Positions 1 through 7,365 of a stretch of DNA of 10,339 bases are shown here, piece by piece. Location: the NCBI GenBank assembly GCA_049303435.1, contig JBAQNC010000161.1, forward strand, positions 1 through 10,339. Direction: 5' to 3'. Each line of letters begins with the position of its first letter. Position 1 is the stretch's first letter. Position numbers and translations under genes: made by a program. Under the pieces are notes generated by a model that worked only from the letters and a program-made list of their open reading frames with translations, was not told where the DNA came from and searched no databases. The stretch is from Parvibaculum sp049303435 (GTDB lineage Bacteria > Pseudomonadota > Alphaproteobacteria > Parvibaculales > Parvibaculaceae).

Positions 1-9
1 CGGACAGAA

Positions 10-23
10 CGGCTGATCAGCCG
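10..23. repeat. 14-base perfect palindrome at the methyltransferase stop
   Basis: CGGCTGATCAGCCG is its own reverse complement and contains the TGA stop of the methyltransferase gene. As RNA it could form a five-base-pair stem with a GATC loop. No U-run follows on the minus strand within the visible nine bases, so it is not a convincing intrinsic terminator, and it could be chance. Confidence 0.35.
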
Positions 24-1060
24 CGCTTTTGAAACACCATGACCTTGGAGAGAAAGGCAGGCGTGACGCTTGTCTGCATGAGACCTCGTGCGTCGAACAG
101 TTTGCCAAAATCCTCGCCAAGATAGGAAGTGAAATATGGTTCGTGGAATCCGATGGGGAAGACTTCGAGAAGCCCGTCGAAATCCGGCGTGTCGCCCGTC
201 TGCAATGCATCGACAAGAATGAACGTACCGCCAGGTTTCAACACACGCGCAATCTCGCCGGCTACCGTCTTGCGAATCTTCGGCGGCAATTCGTGGAAGA
301 GATAGATGCAGGTAACGACGTCCTGGCTGGCGTCGTCGACCGGCATCGCCTCGGCATTGGCTTCAATCAAAGACACATTGCGCCGACGACCGAGTTCAGC
401 GCGCGCCCTGGCGATATAAGCAGGCGAGAGATCGAGACCTGTCACATTCAAACGCGGATAGTTCAAAGCGGCATCAGAGAGAAAACCGCCTGTGCCGCAA
501 GCGACTTCAAGCATATGGAGTCTTCGCTGATCGCGCCCTCGCAGCGCATGGGCGAGCGGCACCAGAGCCTGACGACGCATCGCCCCTGCCGTGCCGCTGA
601 AGAGGACTTCGACCTGCATATCGTAGAGCTTCGCCGATTTTTCGGAGAACCAACCGTCTGTCTGGTAGTGAAAGTTTTGCAGATAGTAACGCGGGTAACG
701 CGCGCGAAGCTCATCGCTCATGACCTCGGAATGACGGCGCGACAGGCGACGCTCATCCACTTCGCGGGCGTCCTTGAAGAAGCGGAAACTTTGAGCAACG
801 GCGTCTGTTGGCGAGATCAAACCATCAGGCGCACGGTAAAGACCAGCTTCGATATTCTTCCAATCTTGCACGAAGAGTTCGCGCATACGAGCGATGATGC
901 CCTGCCATTTGGGGATGGGGCCTTTGATCTCGACCGATGCTTCATCCGGCGAGACGAGAGGGCCGCGCATGCGATTGAGCGCGAGGTAGTGGCTCGCATA
1001 CCAGGTGACGCGAGCGCCCTGCCCTATGCTGTAACCGATCCTTGAAAGCGGACGCGCCAT
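17..1060 (-). CDS. Class I SAM-dependent methyltransferase, substrate unknown
   Basis: The predicted 347-residue protein has a C-terminal Rossmann methyltransferase domain. It shows motif I LEVACGTGG (about residues 184-192), the acidic loop motif GLDLS (about 208-212), a post-I segment EANAEAMP, the motif FHELPP (about 254-259) and VLKPGGTFILVD, all typical of UbiE/MenG-like SAM methyltransferases. Ahead of it lies an extension of about 180 residues without a recognised domain. This ends in a tract (about 130-166) containing HYQTDGWFSEKSAKLYD and AMRRQAL, which I recall as conserved in bacterial homologues. I chose the ATG at 1058-1060 over a start at 1099: the longer form would overlap the upstream gene, and the chosen ATG has a GAGG Shine-Dalgarno six bases ahead. 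The upstream stop codon overlaps that site (TGAGGTCCGCATG), pointing to translational coupling. It is the last gene of the block. The methyltransferase fold is secure; the substrate (quinone, lipid, RNA or small molecule) is not shown. Confidence 0.85.
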   Translation of the reverse strand: MARPLSRIGYSIGQGARVTWYASHYLALNRMRGPLVSPDEASVEIKGPIPKWQGIIARMRELFVQDWKNIEAGLYRAPDGLISPTDAVAQSFRFFKDAREVDERRLSRRHSEVMSDELRARYPRYYLQNFHYQTDGWFSEKSAKLYDMQVEVLFSGTAGAMRRQALVPLAHALRGRDQRRLHMLEVACGTGGFLSDAALNYPRLNVTGLDLSPAYIARARAELGRRRNVSLIEANAEAMPVDDASQDVVTCIYLFHELPPKIRKTVAGEIARVLKPGGTFILVDALQTGDTPDFDGLLEVFPIGFHEPYFTSYLGEDFGKLFDARGLMQTSVTPAFLSKVMVFQKRG

Positions 1061-1067
1061 GCGGACC

Positions 1068-2333
1068 TCACTGTTTGTGAAAAATACCGACAAGTTCAAT
1101 ATGCGGCGACCAGAGGAACTGGTCCACCGGGGTCACGGACACAAGCTTGTAGCCGCCATCAATCAAGGTGCGGGCATCGCGCGCGAAGGTCGCGGGGTTG
1201 CAGGAAACACCAATGATAACGGGCACGGATGACTGCGCGAGCATTGCCACCTGAGCCGCGGCGCCAGCACGCGGCGGATCGAAAACCACGGCATCGGTCT
1301 TCAGAAGTTCCGACATGTGAAGCGGGCGACGGAAGAGATCGCGGGTCAGAAGCTCGATGGGCTTCAAACCCCTCGACGGGCCTTGCTCCCGGATGGCGCG
1401 ACCAAAGGCGGCGAGCGATTTGGGTTCGCTTTCGACCGCCAGCACGGATGATCTGGTGGCGAGCGCCGCAGCAAACGTGCCGCAACCGGCGAAGAGATCG
1501 ATGACGCGTTTGGCGTCGCCGACGCCCTCAAGCACAAGCCGCACAAGGGTTTCTTCGCCTGTCTTCGTCGCCTGAAGGAATGCGCCGGGCGGCGGCGTGA
1601 CGTGGAGGCCGGAAAGCGTGATGCGCGGCGCGCGGCGTTCCGACAGAATGTCGCCATCCCAGGTGAGGCGGGCGAGATCAGCGGCGGCGGCGTTTTGCGC
1701 GAGTTCGGAACGCAAGGAACCATCGGGCGCTTCCTTGCCGCCGGTGACGGAGACGTCGAGACCGGTCTCGGTCGCGGTGACGAGAAGCGAGGCGCGGCCC
1801 TTGCGCGAGAGGCCCGGTGCGACGACAGTTGCAAGCGCGCCTAGAGCTTCCTCGATTTCGGGAACGACGAGCGGGCATTCCTTTATGTCGATGATGGTGT
1901 GGCTGGCGCGAGCGTAATAGCCGATGGTCGCGCCCTTCTTGGTGCGGGTGACGGCGAAGGTTGCGCGGCGGCGACTGTGGGGCAATGCGGGAACGAGCGC
2001 TCTCACATCCGTTTCGATTCCACGCGAAGCAAGCGCGGCGACAACCTGCTCTCGTTTCCAGTCTTTGTAACGAGAGGCTTCGAGATGTTGAAGCGAGCAG
2101 CCGCCGCATTGACCGAAATGCTTGCAGGGTGGTTTGACGCGAGAGGAAGACGGCTCGATAATTTTAAGAAGCTTCGCCTTTCCTTCCGCATCGGGAGAAA
2201 TCATGACGCGCTCACCTTCGAGTGTGAGCGGGACGAAAATCTGCTCGCCATTGAGCGTCGCCACGCCGTCGCCAAGATGGCCGAGGGTGTCGATGGTGAG
2301 TTCTATTTCGTCCGTAAAAAGAATATCTGACAT
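1068..2333 (-). CDS. rlmD: TrmA/RlmD-family iron-sulfur RNA (uracil-5-)-methyltransferase
   Basis: This 421-residue protein is a class I RNA m5U methyltransferase, a family that methylates uridine C5 in 23S rRNA (RlmC/RlmD) or tRNA (TrmA) using SAM. The N-terminus (about 1-60) fits a TRAM RNA-binding domain. The 4Fe-4S ligands are C70, C76 and C79 (CKHFGQCGGC) plus C153 (KECP); TrmA itself lacks this cluster, which favours the RlmC/RlmD/RumA side. The SAM motif DLFAGCGTF is at 279-287 and DPPRAG at 352-357. The nucleophile is C378 in SCNP, and the general base is E413 in HIELVG. The ATG at 2331-2333 has only weak ribosome-binding sequence before it. The gene follows tlyA after 54 bases that hold a palindromic repeat, and its stop overlaps the next gene's ribosome-binding site. 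The family call is firm. The exact target uridine (U1939, U747 or both) cannot be read from sequence, so the symbol is tentative. Confidence 0.9.
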   Translation of the reverse strand: MSDILFTDEIELTIDTLGHLGDGVATLNGEQIFVPLTLEGERVMISPDAEGKAKLLKIIEPSSSRVKPPCKHFGQCGGCSLQHLEASRYKDWKREQVVAALASRGIETDVRALVPALPHSRRRATFAVTRTKKGATIGYYARASHTIIDIKECPLVVPEIEEALGALATVVAPGLSRKGRASLLVTATETGLDVSVTGGKEAPDGSLRSELAQNAAAADLARLTWDGDILSERRAPRITLSGLHVTPPPGAFLQATKTGEETLVRLVLEGVGDAKRVIDLFAGCGTFAAALATRSSVLAVESEPKSLAAFGRAIREQGPSRGLKPIELLTRDLFRRPLHMSELLKTDAVVFDPPRAGAAAQVAMLAQSSVPVIIGVSCNPATFARDARTLIDGGYKLVSVTPVDQFLWSPHIELVGIFHKQ

Positions 2334-2354
2334 TTATCTGTCTTTAAGGAGAAA

Positions 2355-2386
2355 GATGGATCCCCCGATCAAGTCGGGGGATGACG
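2355..2386 (+). repeat. REP-like palindromic element, copy A, in the tlyA/rlmD gap
   Basis: This 32-base element has a GATGG head, a perfect nine-base-pair stem (ATCCCCCGA at 2360-2368 pairing with TCGGGGGAT at 2374-2382), a TCAAG loop and a GACG tail. A purine-rich flank (GAGAAA) precedes it. It matches copies at 7366-7397, 7426-7457 (opposite orientation) and 7477-7508. It starts one base beyond the tlyA stop, so in the minus-strand transcript the hairpin lies between tlyA and the rlmD-like gene. There it could protect the upstream mRNA 3' end or attenuate read-through. The U-rich stretch after the stem (CCAUCUUUCUCC) is too interrupted for a strong intrinsic terminator. Confidence 0.8.
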
Positions 2387-2387
2387 A

Positions 2388-3152
2388 TCATATTTTCCTG
2401 GCGGCGATCAGGAATTCCTTGTTTCCGTCGCCGCCGAGAATGGGGCTTTCGGTGATGCCCAGAACCTCCCAGTGTCCGCGACTGCGGAGCCAGGAGGATA
2501 TGTTATCGCATACTTCGGCATGAAGATCAGGGTCGCGGACGACGCCGCCTTTGCCGACACGGGAGGGGCCGACCTCGAACTGGGGCTTTATGAGCATCAC
2601 AAGACACTGTTTTTCCCGCTCGAAGTCGAGTGTTTCCTGCAAGAGATCGAGCACTTTCATGAGGGCTTTCGTGAGTGAGATGAAGCTCACATCGCAGGTG
2701 AGGATATCAGGCCTTGTCCCCAGGTGGTCGAACGTCACATCCCTGGCGTTCAACCCCTCGATGGAGGTGACCCGAGGATTACTCGCCAGAGCGGGGACAA
2801 GCTGGCCATGACCGACGTCGATGGCGGTAACATGGGCGGCGTGGCGCTCCAGCAACACTTGCGTGAAACCGCCTGTTGAGGCCCCGATATCCACACAAAA
2901 CTTATCCCGCACATCTATGTCGAAATAGTCGAGCGCATGAACGAGCTTCAAGGCGGCGCGGGAAACATATTTGTGTACGGATGAACTTATAGTGATCTCG
3001 TCTTCGTCACCCGCGAGATGGGCGGACTTCGTCACCACTTCACCGCCAAGTCTCACCTCACCCTCCTTGATCGCGGATTGGGCGCGGGCGCGGCTTGGCA
3101 TGAGGCCACGCTCGACCAGCACCTGATCGAGACGCTTGCGCGGGGTGCTCAT
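2388..3152 (-). CDS. tlyA: TlyA-family rRNA 2'-O-methyltransferase / hemolysin-like protein
   Basis: The 254-residue length is normal for TlyA. This family methylates ribose 2'-OH groups of rRNA cytidines; M. tuberculosis TlyA acts on 16S and 23S rRNA, and the 'hemolysin' label is historical. An S4 RNA-binding domain covers about residues 5-60 (RLDQVLVERGL onward). An FtsJ/RrmJ-like Rossmann domain follows, with SAM motif DIGASTGGF at 88-96. The catalytic K-D-K-E tetrad of 2'-O-methyltransferases is intact: K69 (SRAALK), D154 (CDVSF), K189 (LIKPQF) and E246 (NKEF). The conserved GKGGVVRD tract is at 200-207. The ATG at 3150-3152 lies eight bases after the dxs stop. No clear Shine-Dalgarno is visible, so translation may be coupled to dxs. 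No truncation or missing catalytic residue is seen. Confidence 0.95.
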   Translation of the reverse strand: MSTPRKRLDQVLVERGLMPSRARAQSAIKEGEVRLGGEVVTKSAHLAGDEDEITISSSVHKYVSRAALKLVHALDYFDIDVRDKFCVDIGASTGGFTQVLLERHAAHVTAIDVGHGQLVPALASNPRVTSIEGLNARDVTFDHLGTRPDILTCDVSFISLTKALMKVLDLLQETLDFEREKQCLVMLIKPQFEVGPSRVGKGGVVRDPDLHAEVCDNISSWLRSRGHWEVLGITESPILGGDGNKEFLIAARKI

Positions 3153-3160
3153 GGGGTTTG

Positions 3161-5107
3161 TCAGACGAGCTTGGGCGCGAGGGCGCGGCTTGCGACGAGT
3201 TCGGCGATCTCATTGTGCATGCCCATCGCCGCCAGGGCGGTTTCGACCATCGCGCCTGCATTGAGACCGGCGAGTTCATACATCTTTTCGGGCTTGTCGT
3301 GCTCGATGAAAATGTCGGGGAAGTGTATGGGACGCACCTTGAGGCCGCGATCCAGCGCGCCCGACGTTGCCAGATATTCGAGCACATGTGACGAGAAGCC
3401 GCCGATGGAACCTTCCTCGGCGATCAACAGCACTTCATGTTCGCGGGCGAGACGGGCGACAAGCGCTTCGTCAAGCGGCTTGGCGAAGCGCGCGTCGGCG
3501 ACCGTCGTCGAAAGGCCGAGGGCGGAAAGCTGTTCCGCCGCCTTCATCGCTTCGGCGAGGCGCGTGCCAAGCGAAAGGATCGCGACCTTGGAGCCTTCGC
3601 GCATGATGCGGCCCTTGCCGATTTCCAGCGGTGTACCGATCAGGGGCATCTCGACGCCGACGCCTTCGCCGCGCGGGTAGCGAAGCGCGGAGGGACGGTC
3701 ATCGATGGCGACGCTGGTTGCGACCATGTGCTTGAGTTCTGCTTCGTCCGCCGCCGCCATGACGATGAAGTCCGGCAGGCAGGAGAGATAGGCTACATCG
3801 AAGGAACCGGCATGCGTCGGTCCATCGGCGCCGACAAGACCGGCGCGGTCGATGGCGAAGCGCACAGGCAGACGCTGGATCGCCACGTCATGGACGACCT
3901 GATCGTAAGCGCGCTGGAGGAAGGTCGAATAGATGGCGCAGAAAGGCTTGAAGCCTTCGGTCGCCATGCCTGCGGCGAAGGTGACGGCATGCTGTTCGGC
4001 GATGCCGACATCGAAGGTGCGTGTCGGGAAACGATCGCCGAACTTGTCGAGGCCGGTGCCCGACGGCATGGCGGCGGTGATCGCCACGATCTTGTCGTCC
4101 TGTTCGGCGTGCGCGATGAGGCTGTCAGCGAAGACGCGCGTGTATTGCGGCGCATTGGGCGTGGCTTTCGCCTGCGCGCCGGTGATGACGTCGAACCTGG
4201 AAACGCCGTGATATTTGTCGGCGGCTTCTTCGGCCGGGCCATAGCCCTTGCCCTTTTGCGTGACGACATGAACGAGGATGGGCCCCTCGCCTGCGTCGCG
4301 GACATTTTTCAGGACGGGCAGAAGATGATCGAGATTATGGCCGTCGATGGGGCCGACATAATAGAGGCCGAGTTCTTCAAACAAGGTGCCGCCGGTCGCC
4401 ATGCCGCGCGCATATTCCTCGGCGCGGCGGGCGCGCTCCTCGATGCTCTTGGGAAAGAGCTTGGCGATTTCCTTGGCGAAGTCGCGCACCGAGCGATAGG
4501 CGCCGCCGGAAATAAGGCGCGCGAGATAGGCCGACATGCCACCGACAGGCGGCGCAATCGACATGTCATTGTCGTTGAGCACGATGATGAGACGGCTATC
4601 CATCGCGCCGGCGTTGTTCATGGCTTCGTAAGCCATGCCCGCGCTCATCGCGCCATCGCCAATGACGGCGATGACATTGTTCTTGCCGCCATTCAAATCA
4701 CGCGCGACCGCCATGCCGAGACCGGCGGAAATGGAGGTCGAGGAATGAGCCGCGCCGAAAGGATCGTATTCGCTTTCGCTGCGCTTGGTGAAACCCGAAA
4801 GGCCACCGCCCTGACGCAAGGTACGGATGCGGTCGCGGCGACCGGTGAGAATCTTGTGCGGATAGGCCTGATGACCGACGTCCCAGATGAGGCGATCTTC
4901 CGGCGTGTTGAAGACATAATGAAGCGCGACGGTGAGTTCGACCACGCCGAGGCCTGCGCCCAGATGACCGCCGGTCTGGGAGACGGCGTCGATCGTTTCG
5001 GCGCGCAATTCATCCGCCACCTGACGAAGGTCGCTTTCAGGCAGATGACGCAGATCGGACGTCTGCAAAATACGATCTAGGAGGGGCGTATGCGGTGTAT
5101 TGCTCAA
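3161..5107 (-). CDS. dxs: 1-deoxy-D-xylulose-5-phosphate synthase
   Basis: Dxs condenses pyruvate and glyceraldehyde 3-phosphate to DXP with thiamine diphosphate. This is the entry and main control point of the MEP isoprenoid pathway, and DXP also feeds thiamine and pyridoxal synthesis. The 648-residue protein is full length, with transketolase-like order. H48 lies in TGGHLGAG, and the TPP/Mg site is GDG at 150-152 with N178 in LNDND. The pyrimidine-binding domain carries catalytic E371 in IAEQHAV and the signature YSTFLQRAYDQVVHDVAIQ (about 393-411). Family motif DRAGLVGADGPTH follows at about 420-432, then a C-terminal transketolase domain. The start codon appears to be TTG at 5105-5107. 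No ATG is near the N-terminus, and a GAGG lies nine bases upstream, so SNTPHTPLL would directly follow the initiator. It follows ispA after 65 bases and precedes tlyA by eight. Confidence 0.97.
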   Translation of the reverse strand: MSNTPHTPLLDRILQTSDLRHLPESDLRQVADELRAETIDAVSQTGGHLGAGLGVVELTVALHYVFNTPEDRLIWDVGHQAYPHKILTGRRDRIRTLRQGGGLSGFTKRSESEYDPFGAAHSSTSISAGLGMAVARDLNGGKNNVIAVIGDGAMSAGMAYEAMNNAGAMDSRLIIVLNDNDMSIAPPVGGMSAYLARLISGGAYRSVRDFAKEIAKLFPKSIEERARRAEEYARGMATGGTLFEELGLYYVGPIDGHNLDHLLPVLKNVRDAGEGPILVHVVTQKGKGYGPAEEAADKYHGVSRFDVITGAQAKATPNAPQYTRVFADSLIAHAEQDDKIVAITAAMPSGTGLDKFGDRFPTRTFDVGIAEQHAVTFAAGMATEGFKPFCAIYSTFLQRAYDQVVHDVAIQRLPVRFAIDRAGLVGADGPTHAGSFDVAYLSCLPDFIVMAAADEAELKHMVATSVAIDDRPSALRYPRGEGVGVEMPLIGTPLEIGKGRIMREGSKVAILSLGTRLAEAMKAAEQLSALGLSTTVADARFAKPLDEALVARLAREHEVLLIAEEGSIGGFSSHVLEYLATSGALDRGLKVRPIHFPDIFIEHDKPEKMYELAGLNAGAMVETALAAMGMHNEIAELVASRALAPKLV

Positions 5108-5172
5108 AAAATCTAACCTCGGCCAAGGGAGGCGACAAAGGGCCGGAAAGTCGGGAAACCCGGTAAAAACAA

Positions 5173-6072
5173 CTAATTGGGACGGTTTATAACGAAACGC
5201 GCCGCCTCACGCAAAAGGTCTGCCTTTTCGTCAAACAAATCAAGGTGTTGGATCGCCTGATCCGACAACATCCGGGCCTGGGCACGGGCCCGCTCGACCC
5301 CCAGTATAGAGACAAATGTGGCTTTTCCAGCATCGGCGTCCTTGCCGGTGGCCTTGCCCACAACTGCGGCTTCACCCTCGACATCCAGCAGATCGTCGGC
5401 GATCTGGAAGGCGAGGCCCATGTCATGGGCGTAAGCGTGGAGCGCATGACGGCGATCCTGGGGGCCGCGGCCGAGAATGGCGCCCGCCTCGCAGGAAAAA
5501 GCGATGAGCGCGCCGGTCTTGAGTTGCTGGAGCCTTGTGATGCCGCCCATGTCGATGGAAGCGCCTTCCGACGCCAGATCGATCATCTGCCCGCCGACCA
5601 TGCCATGCGCGCCTGCGGCGGCGGCGAGACTGCGGACAAGTTCTATGCGGACTTCGGCTAGTTCATGGGTTTCGAGGCCCGCAATGATATCGAAGGCGAG
5701 CGTCAGCAGAGCATCGCCCGCGAGCACGGCGGTCGCCTCGTCAAAGCGGCGATGGACCGTCGGCTGGCCCCGGCGCATGTCGTCATTATCCATGCAGGGC
5801 AGATCGTCATGGACGAGCGAATAGGTGTGGACGCATTCCACCGCGGCGGCGACGCGGAGCGCGGAGCGCGAATTGACGCCGAAAAGACGGGCGCTTTCGC
5901 AGACAAGAAAGGGTCGGAAACGCTTGCCGCCTGCGAGCGCCGCATAGCGCATGGCCTGAAAAAGAACGGCTTCGGGCCCATCTGGATAGGGCAAATGGGC
6001 GTCGAGCATGGCCTCGACAGCCGTCTGCGTCTCGGACATGGCCGTATTGAAAGGCGTGGGCGCTTCAAACAT
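5173..6072 (-). CDS. ispA: Polyprenyl synthetase, farnesyl diphosphate synthase type
   Basis: This cytosolic short-chain prenyltransferase condenses IPP with DMAPP and then GPP, giving farnesyl diphosphate for undecaprenyl phosphate, quinone side chains and hopanoids. The 299-residue protein has the first Asp-rich motif at 89-95 (DDLPCMD, the DDxxxxD form of bacterial type II FPP synthases) followed by NDDMRRG. The second Asp-rich motif, DDLLD, is at 226-230 in FQIADDLLD. GGKRFRP is at about 48-54, and LKTGAL is at about 194-199. The surrounding sequence closely resembles E. coli IspA, supporting FPP rather than a longer product. A TTG sits directly before the chosen ATG (6070-6072), so the N-terminus is uncertain by one residue; another ATG at 6037-6039 lacks a ribosome-binding site. 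The gap from the xseB stop is nine bases, and dxs follows, so enzymes from early and late isoprenoid steps are co-expressed. Confidence 0.95.
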   Translation of the reverse strand: MFEAPTPFNTAMSETQTAVEAMLDAHLPYPDGPEAVLFQAMRYAALAGGKRFRPFLVCESARLFGVNSRSALRVAAAVECVHTYSLVHDDLPCMDNDDMRRGQPTVHRRFDEATAVLAGDALLTLAFDIIAGLETHELAEVRIELVRSLAAAAGAHGMVGGQMIDLASEGASIDMGGITRLQQLKTGALIAFSCEAGAILGRGPQDRRHALHAYAHDMGLAFQIADDLLDVEGEAAVVGKATGKDADAGKATFVSILGVERARAQARMLSDQAIQHLDLFDEKADLLREAARFVINRPN

Positions 6073-6081
6073 CAAACAGGC

Positions 6082-6330
6082 TCACTCGACGTCGAGGGGG
6101 GCTGTGCCGGTGGCCTCGCCACTGGCCGACAGCGTGATCTTTTCGACCTTGGCTTCGGCGGCCTTCAGGCGGGTCTCGCAATGAGCTTTCAGCGCGGTAC
6201 CGCGCTCGTAAAGCTCGATGGACTTTTCGAGCGGCGCATTACCGGACTCAAGCTGGGCGACGATCTGTTCCAGCTGCGCCAGCGCGTCTTCGAAATTCAA
6301 TTTTGCTATATCGGCGTTGGAGCCAGCCAT
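6082..6330 (-). CDS. xseB: Exodeoxyribonuclease VII small subunit
   Basis: XseB is the small subunit of exonuclease VII, a cytoplasmic nuclease that degrades single-stranded DNA from both ends; several small subunits assemble with each catalytic XseA. The 82-residue length is typical. The core NFEDALAQLEQIVAQLESG, then PLEKSIELYERG and a final charged helix (CETRLKAAEAKVEKI), match the family's two-helix coiled pattern. The ATG at 6328-6330 has a strong AGGAGA Shine-Dalgarno five bases upstream, the best ribosome-binding site in the block. xseA is not in this window. The gene lies 30 bases after the deacetylase-family gene and nine before ispA; xseB-ispA adjacency is also found in E. coli. 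Confidence 0.96.
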   Translation of the reverse strand: MAGSNADIAKLNFEDALAQLEQIVAQLESGNAPLEKSIELYERGTALKAHCETRLKAAEAKVEKITLSASGEATGTAPLDVE

Positions 6331-6360
6331 TTGTCTCTCCTGATCGTCAGTTCGGATCGC

Positions 6361-7293
6361 TTACATCGTGCATTGGAGCGCGCGCACATGAGCCCGCGTG
6401 CTCGACGCCAGAGCGCCCAAGTCATACCCGCCCTCAAGGCTCGAAACAACGCGGGCCTGACAATGATCCTCGGCATAACGCACCAATTCGGCGGTGGCCC
6501 AGCCAAAATCATCTTCCGTGAGACGCAGGCCTGCGAGCGGATCGCCAGCGTGACCGTCGAATCCGGCGGAAATGAAGATGAAATCAGGGTCAAATTGCGT
6601 CAAGGCGGGCATGACCATCTCGAAAAAGACATGGCGGAACTCGTCCGACCCTGCCCCCTCGGGCAGGCAGGCATTGACGATATTGCCCGAAACGCCGCGT
6701 TCGCCCGCCTCGCCCGTGCCCGGATAGAGCGGGAACTGGTGGGTGGAGGCGTAGAAAAGCCCCGGATCGGCGGCGAACATGGCCTGGGTGCCATTGCCGT
6801 GGTGGACGTCGAAATCGATCACCGCCGGGCGCTTGATACCATGAACCGCGCGGGCATGGAGTGCGCCGATGGCGATATTGTTGAAAAGGCAAAAGCCCAT
6901 CGCCGTGTCGGGCTCGGCATGGTGCCCCGGCGGGCGGATGGCGCAGAAGGCATTGCGCGCGCGGCCCGCCATGATTTCATCGACGGCATAGACGACCGCG
7001 CCCGCCGCCCGGAGCGCCGCCTGAGCCGAGCCCGGCGACATGCAGGTGTCGGCGTCGATGCGGCGAAAGCCTTCGTCGGGCTCACCATTGAGCATGGAGC
7101 GGATGTGGGGGACGGAATGGACGCGCTCGAGCTGCTCCTCGGTCGCCAGCGGCGCGGTGGCGCGCATGAGGAGCGCGAATTCCTCGGCCTCCAGCGCGCC
7201 GAGGACCGCACGCAAGCGATCAGGACATTCGGGATGGCCTTCGGGCACTTCGTGCTGGAGGCAGGCGGGATGGCTGACGAGGAGTGTATCCAT
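6361..7293 (-). CDS. Histone deacetylase family protein (zinc amidohydrolase)
   Basis: The 310-residue protein belongs to the arginase/deacetylase fold family, which includes eukaryotic class II HDACs, bacterial HDAC-like amidohydrolases, acetylpolyamine amidohydrolases and AcuC. N-terminal HPECPDRL is typical. The active-site pair H124-H125 lies in RPPGHHAEP. Zinc ligands are D162 and H164 (DFDVHHGNGTQ) and D246 (AGFDGHAGDPL). The transition-state tyrosine is Y290 in LEGGYDL. All catalytic positions are present, so an active hydrolase is expected. The ATG at 7291-7293 is chosen because MDTLLVSHP is a normal family N-terminus; a longer frame to 7383 would run into a palindromic repeat. No good Shine-Dalgarno is visible. 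It is probably the first gene of the block. The physiological substrate (acetyl-lysine, acetylpolyamine or another amide) cannot be told from sequence. Confidence 0.93.
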   Translation of the reverse strand: MDTLLVSHPACLQHEVPEGHPECPDRLRAVLGALEAEEFALLMRATAPLATEEQLERVHSVPHIRSMLNGEPDEGFRRIDADTCMSPGSAQAALRAAGAVVYAVDEIMAGRARNAFCAIRPPGHHAEPDTAMGFCLFNNIAIGALHARAVHGIKRPAVIDFDVHHGNGTQAMFAADPGLFYASTHQFPLYPGTGEAGERGVSGNIVNACLPEGAGSDEFRHVFFEMVMPALTQFDPDFIFISAGFDGHAGDPLAGLRLTEDDFGWATAELVRYAEDHCQARVVSSLEGGYDLGALASSTRAHVRALQCTM

Positions 7294-7365
7294 GAGGCAC
7301 GCGGACCGACTTGGAGATTGTGTGTGCGGGAAGTGTAGCAGACGGGCGGCGTTTTGGGGGAGGAA

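Noticed and set aside
29..1045. 338-codon open frame on the plus strand
   Set aside because: It is the mirror frame of the SAM methyltransferase, whose motifs are clear; no domain is recognised in the antisense translation.
1061..1099. 13-residue N-terminal extension of the SAM methyltransferase
   Set aside because: It would overlap the end of the rlmD-like gene, and the ATG at 1058-1060 has a good Shine-Dalgarno.
3437..5080. 547-codon open frame on the plus strand
   Set aside because: It lies wholly antisense to dxs, which has complete catalytic motifs. Its translation has no recognisable domain, and long antisense frames are expected in GC-rich coding DNA.
5141..5172. Terminator after ispA
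   Set aside because: The only stem is CGGG/CCCG with a three-base loop (5152-5162) and no U-run follows on the minus strand; read-through into dxs is more likely.
17..7293. Novel defence or biosynthetic system built from XseB, three methyltransferases and a deacetylase
   Set aside because: Each gene is a complete member of a housekeeping family and the order matches known alphaproteobacterial gene neighbourhoods. Nothing suggests horizontal transfer.
5665..7338. 557-codon open frame on the plus strand
   Set aside because: It is antisense to ispA, xseB and the deacetylase-family gene together, all well supported. Its translation is rich in Arg, Gly and Ala with no family signature.
7332..7340. 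Extended -10 promoter box before the deacetylase-family gene
   Set aside because: TGCTACACT on the minus strand fits partly, but no -35 is recognisable and alphaproteobacterial promoters are degenerate, so it is too weak to call.
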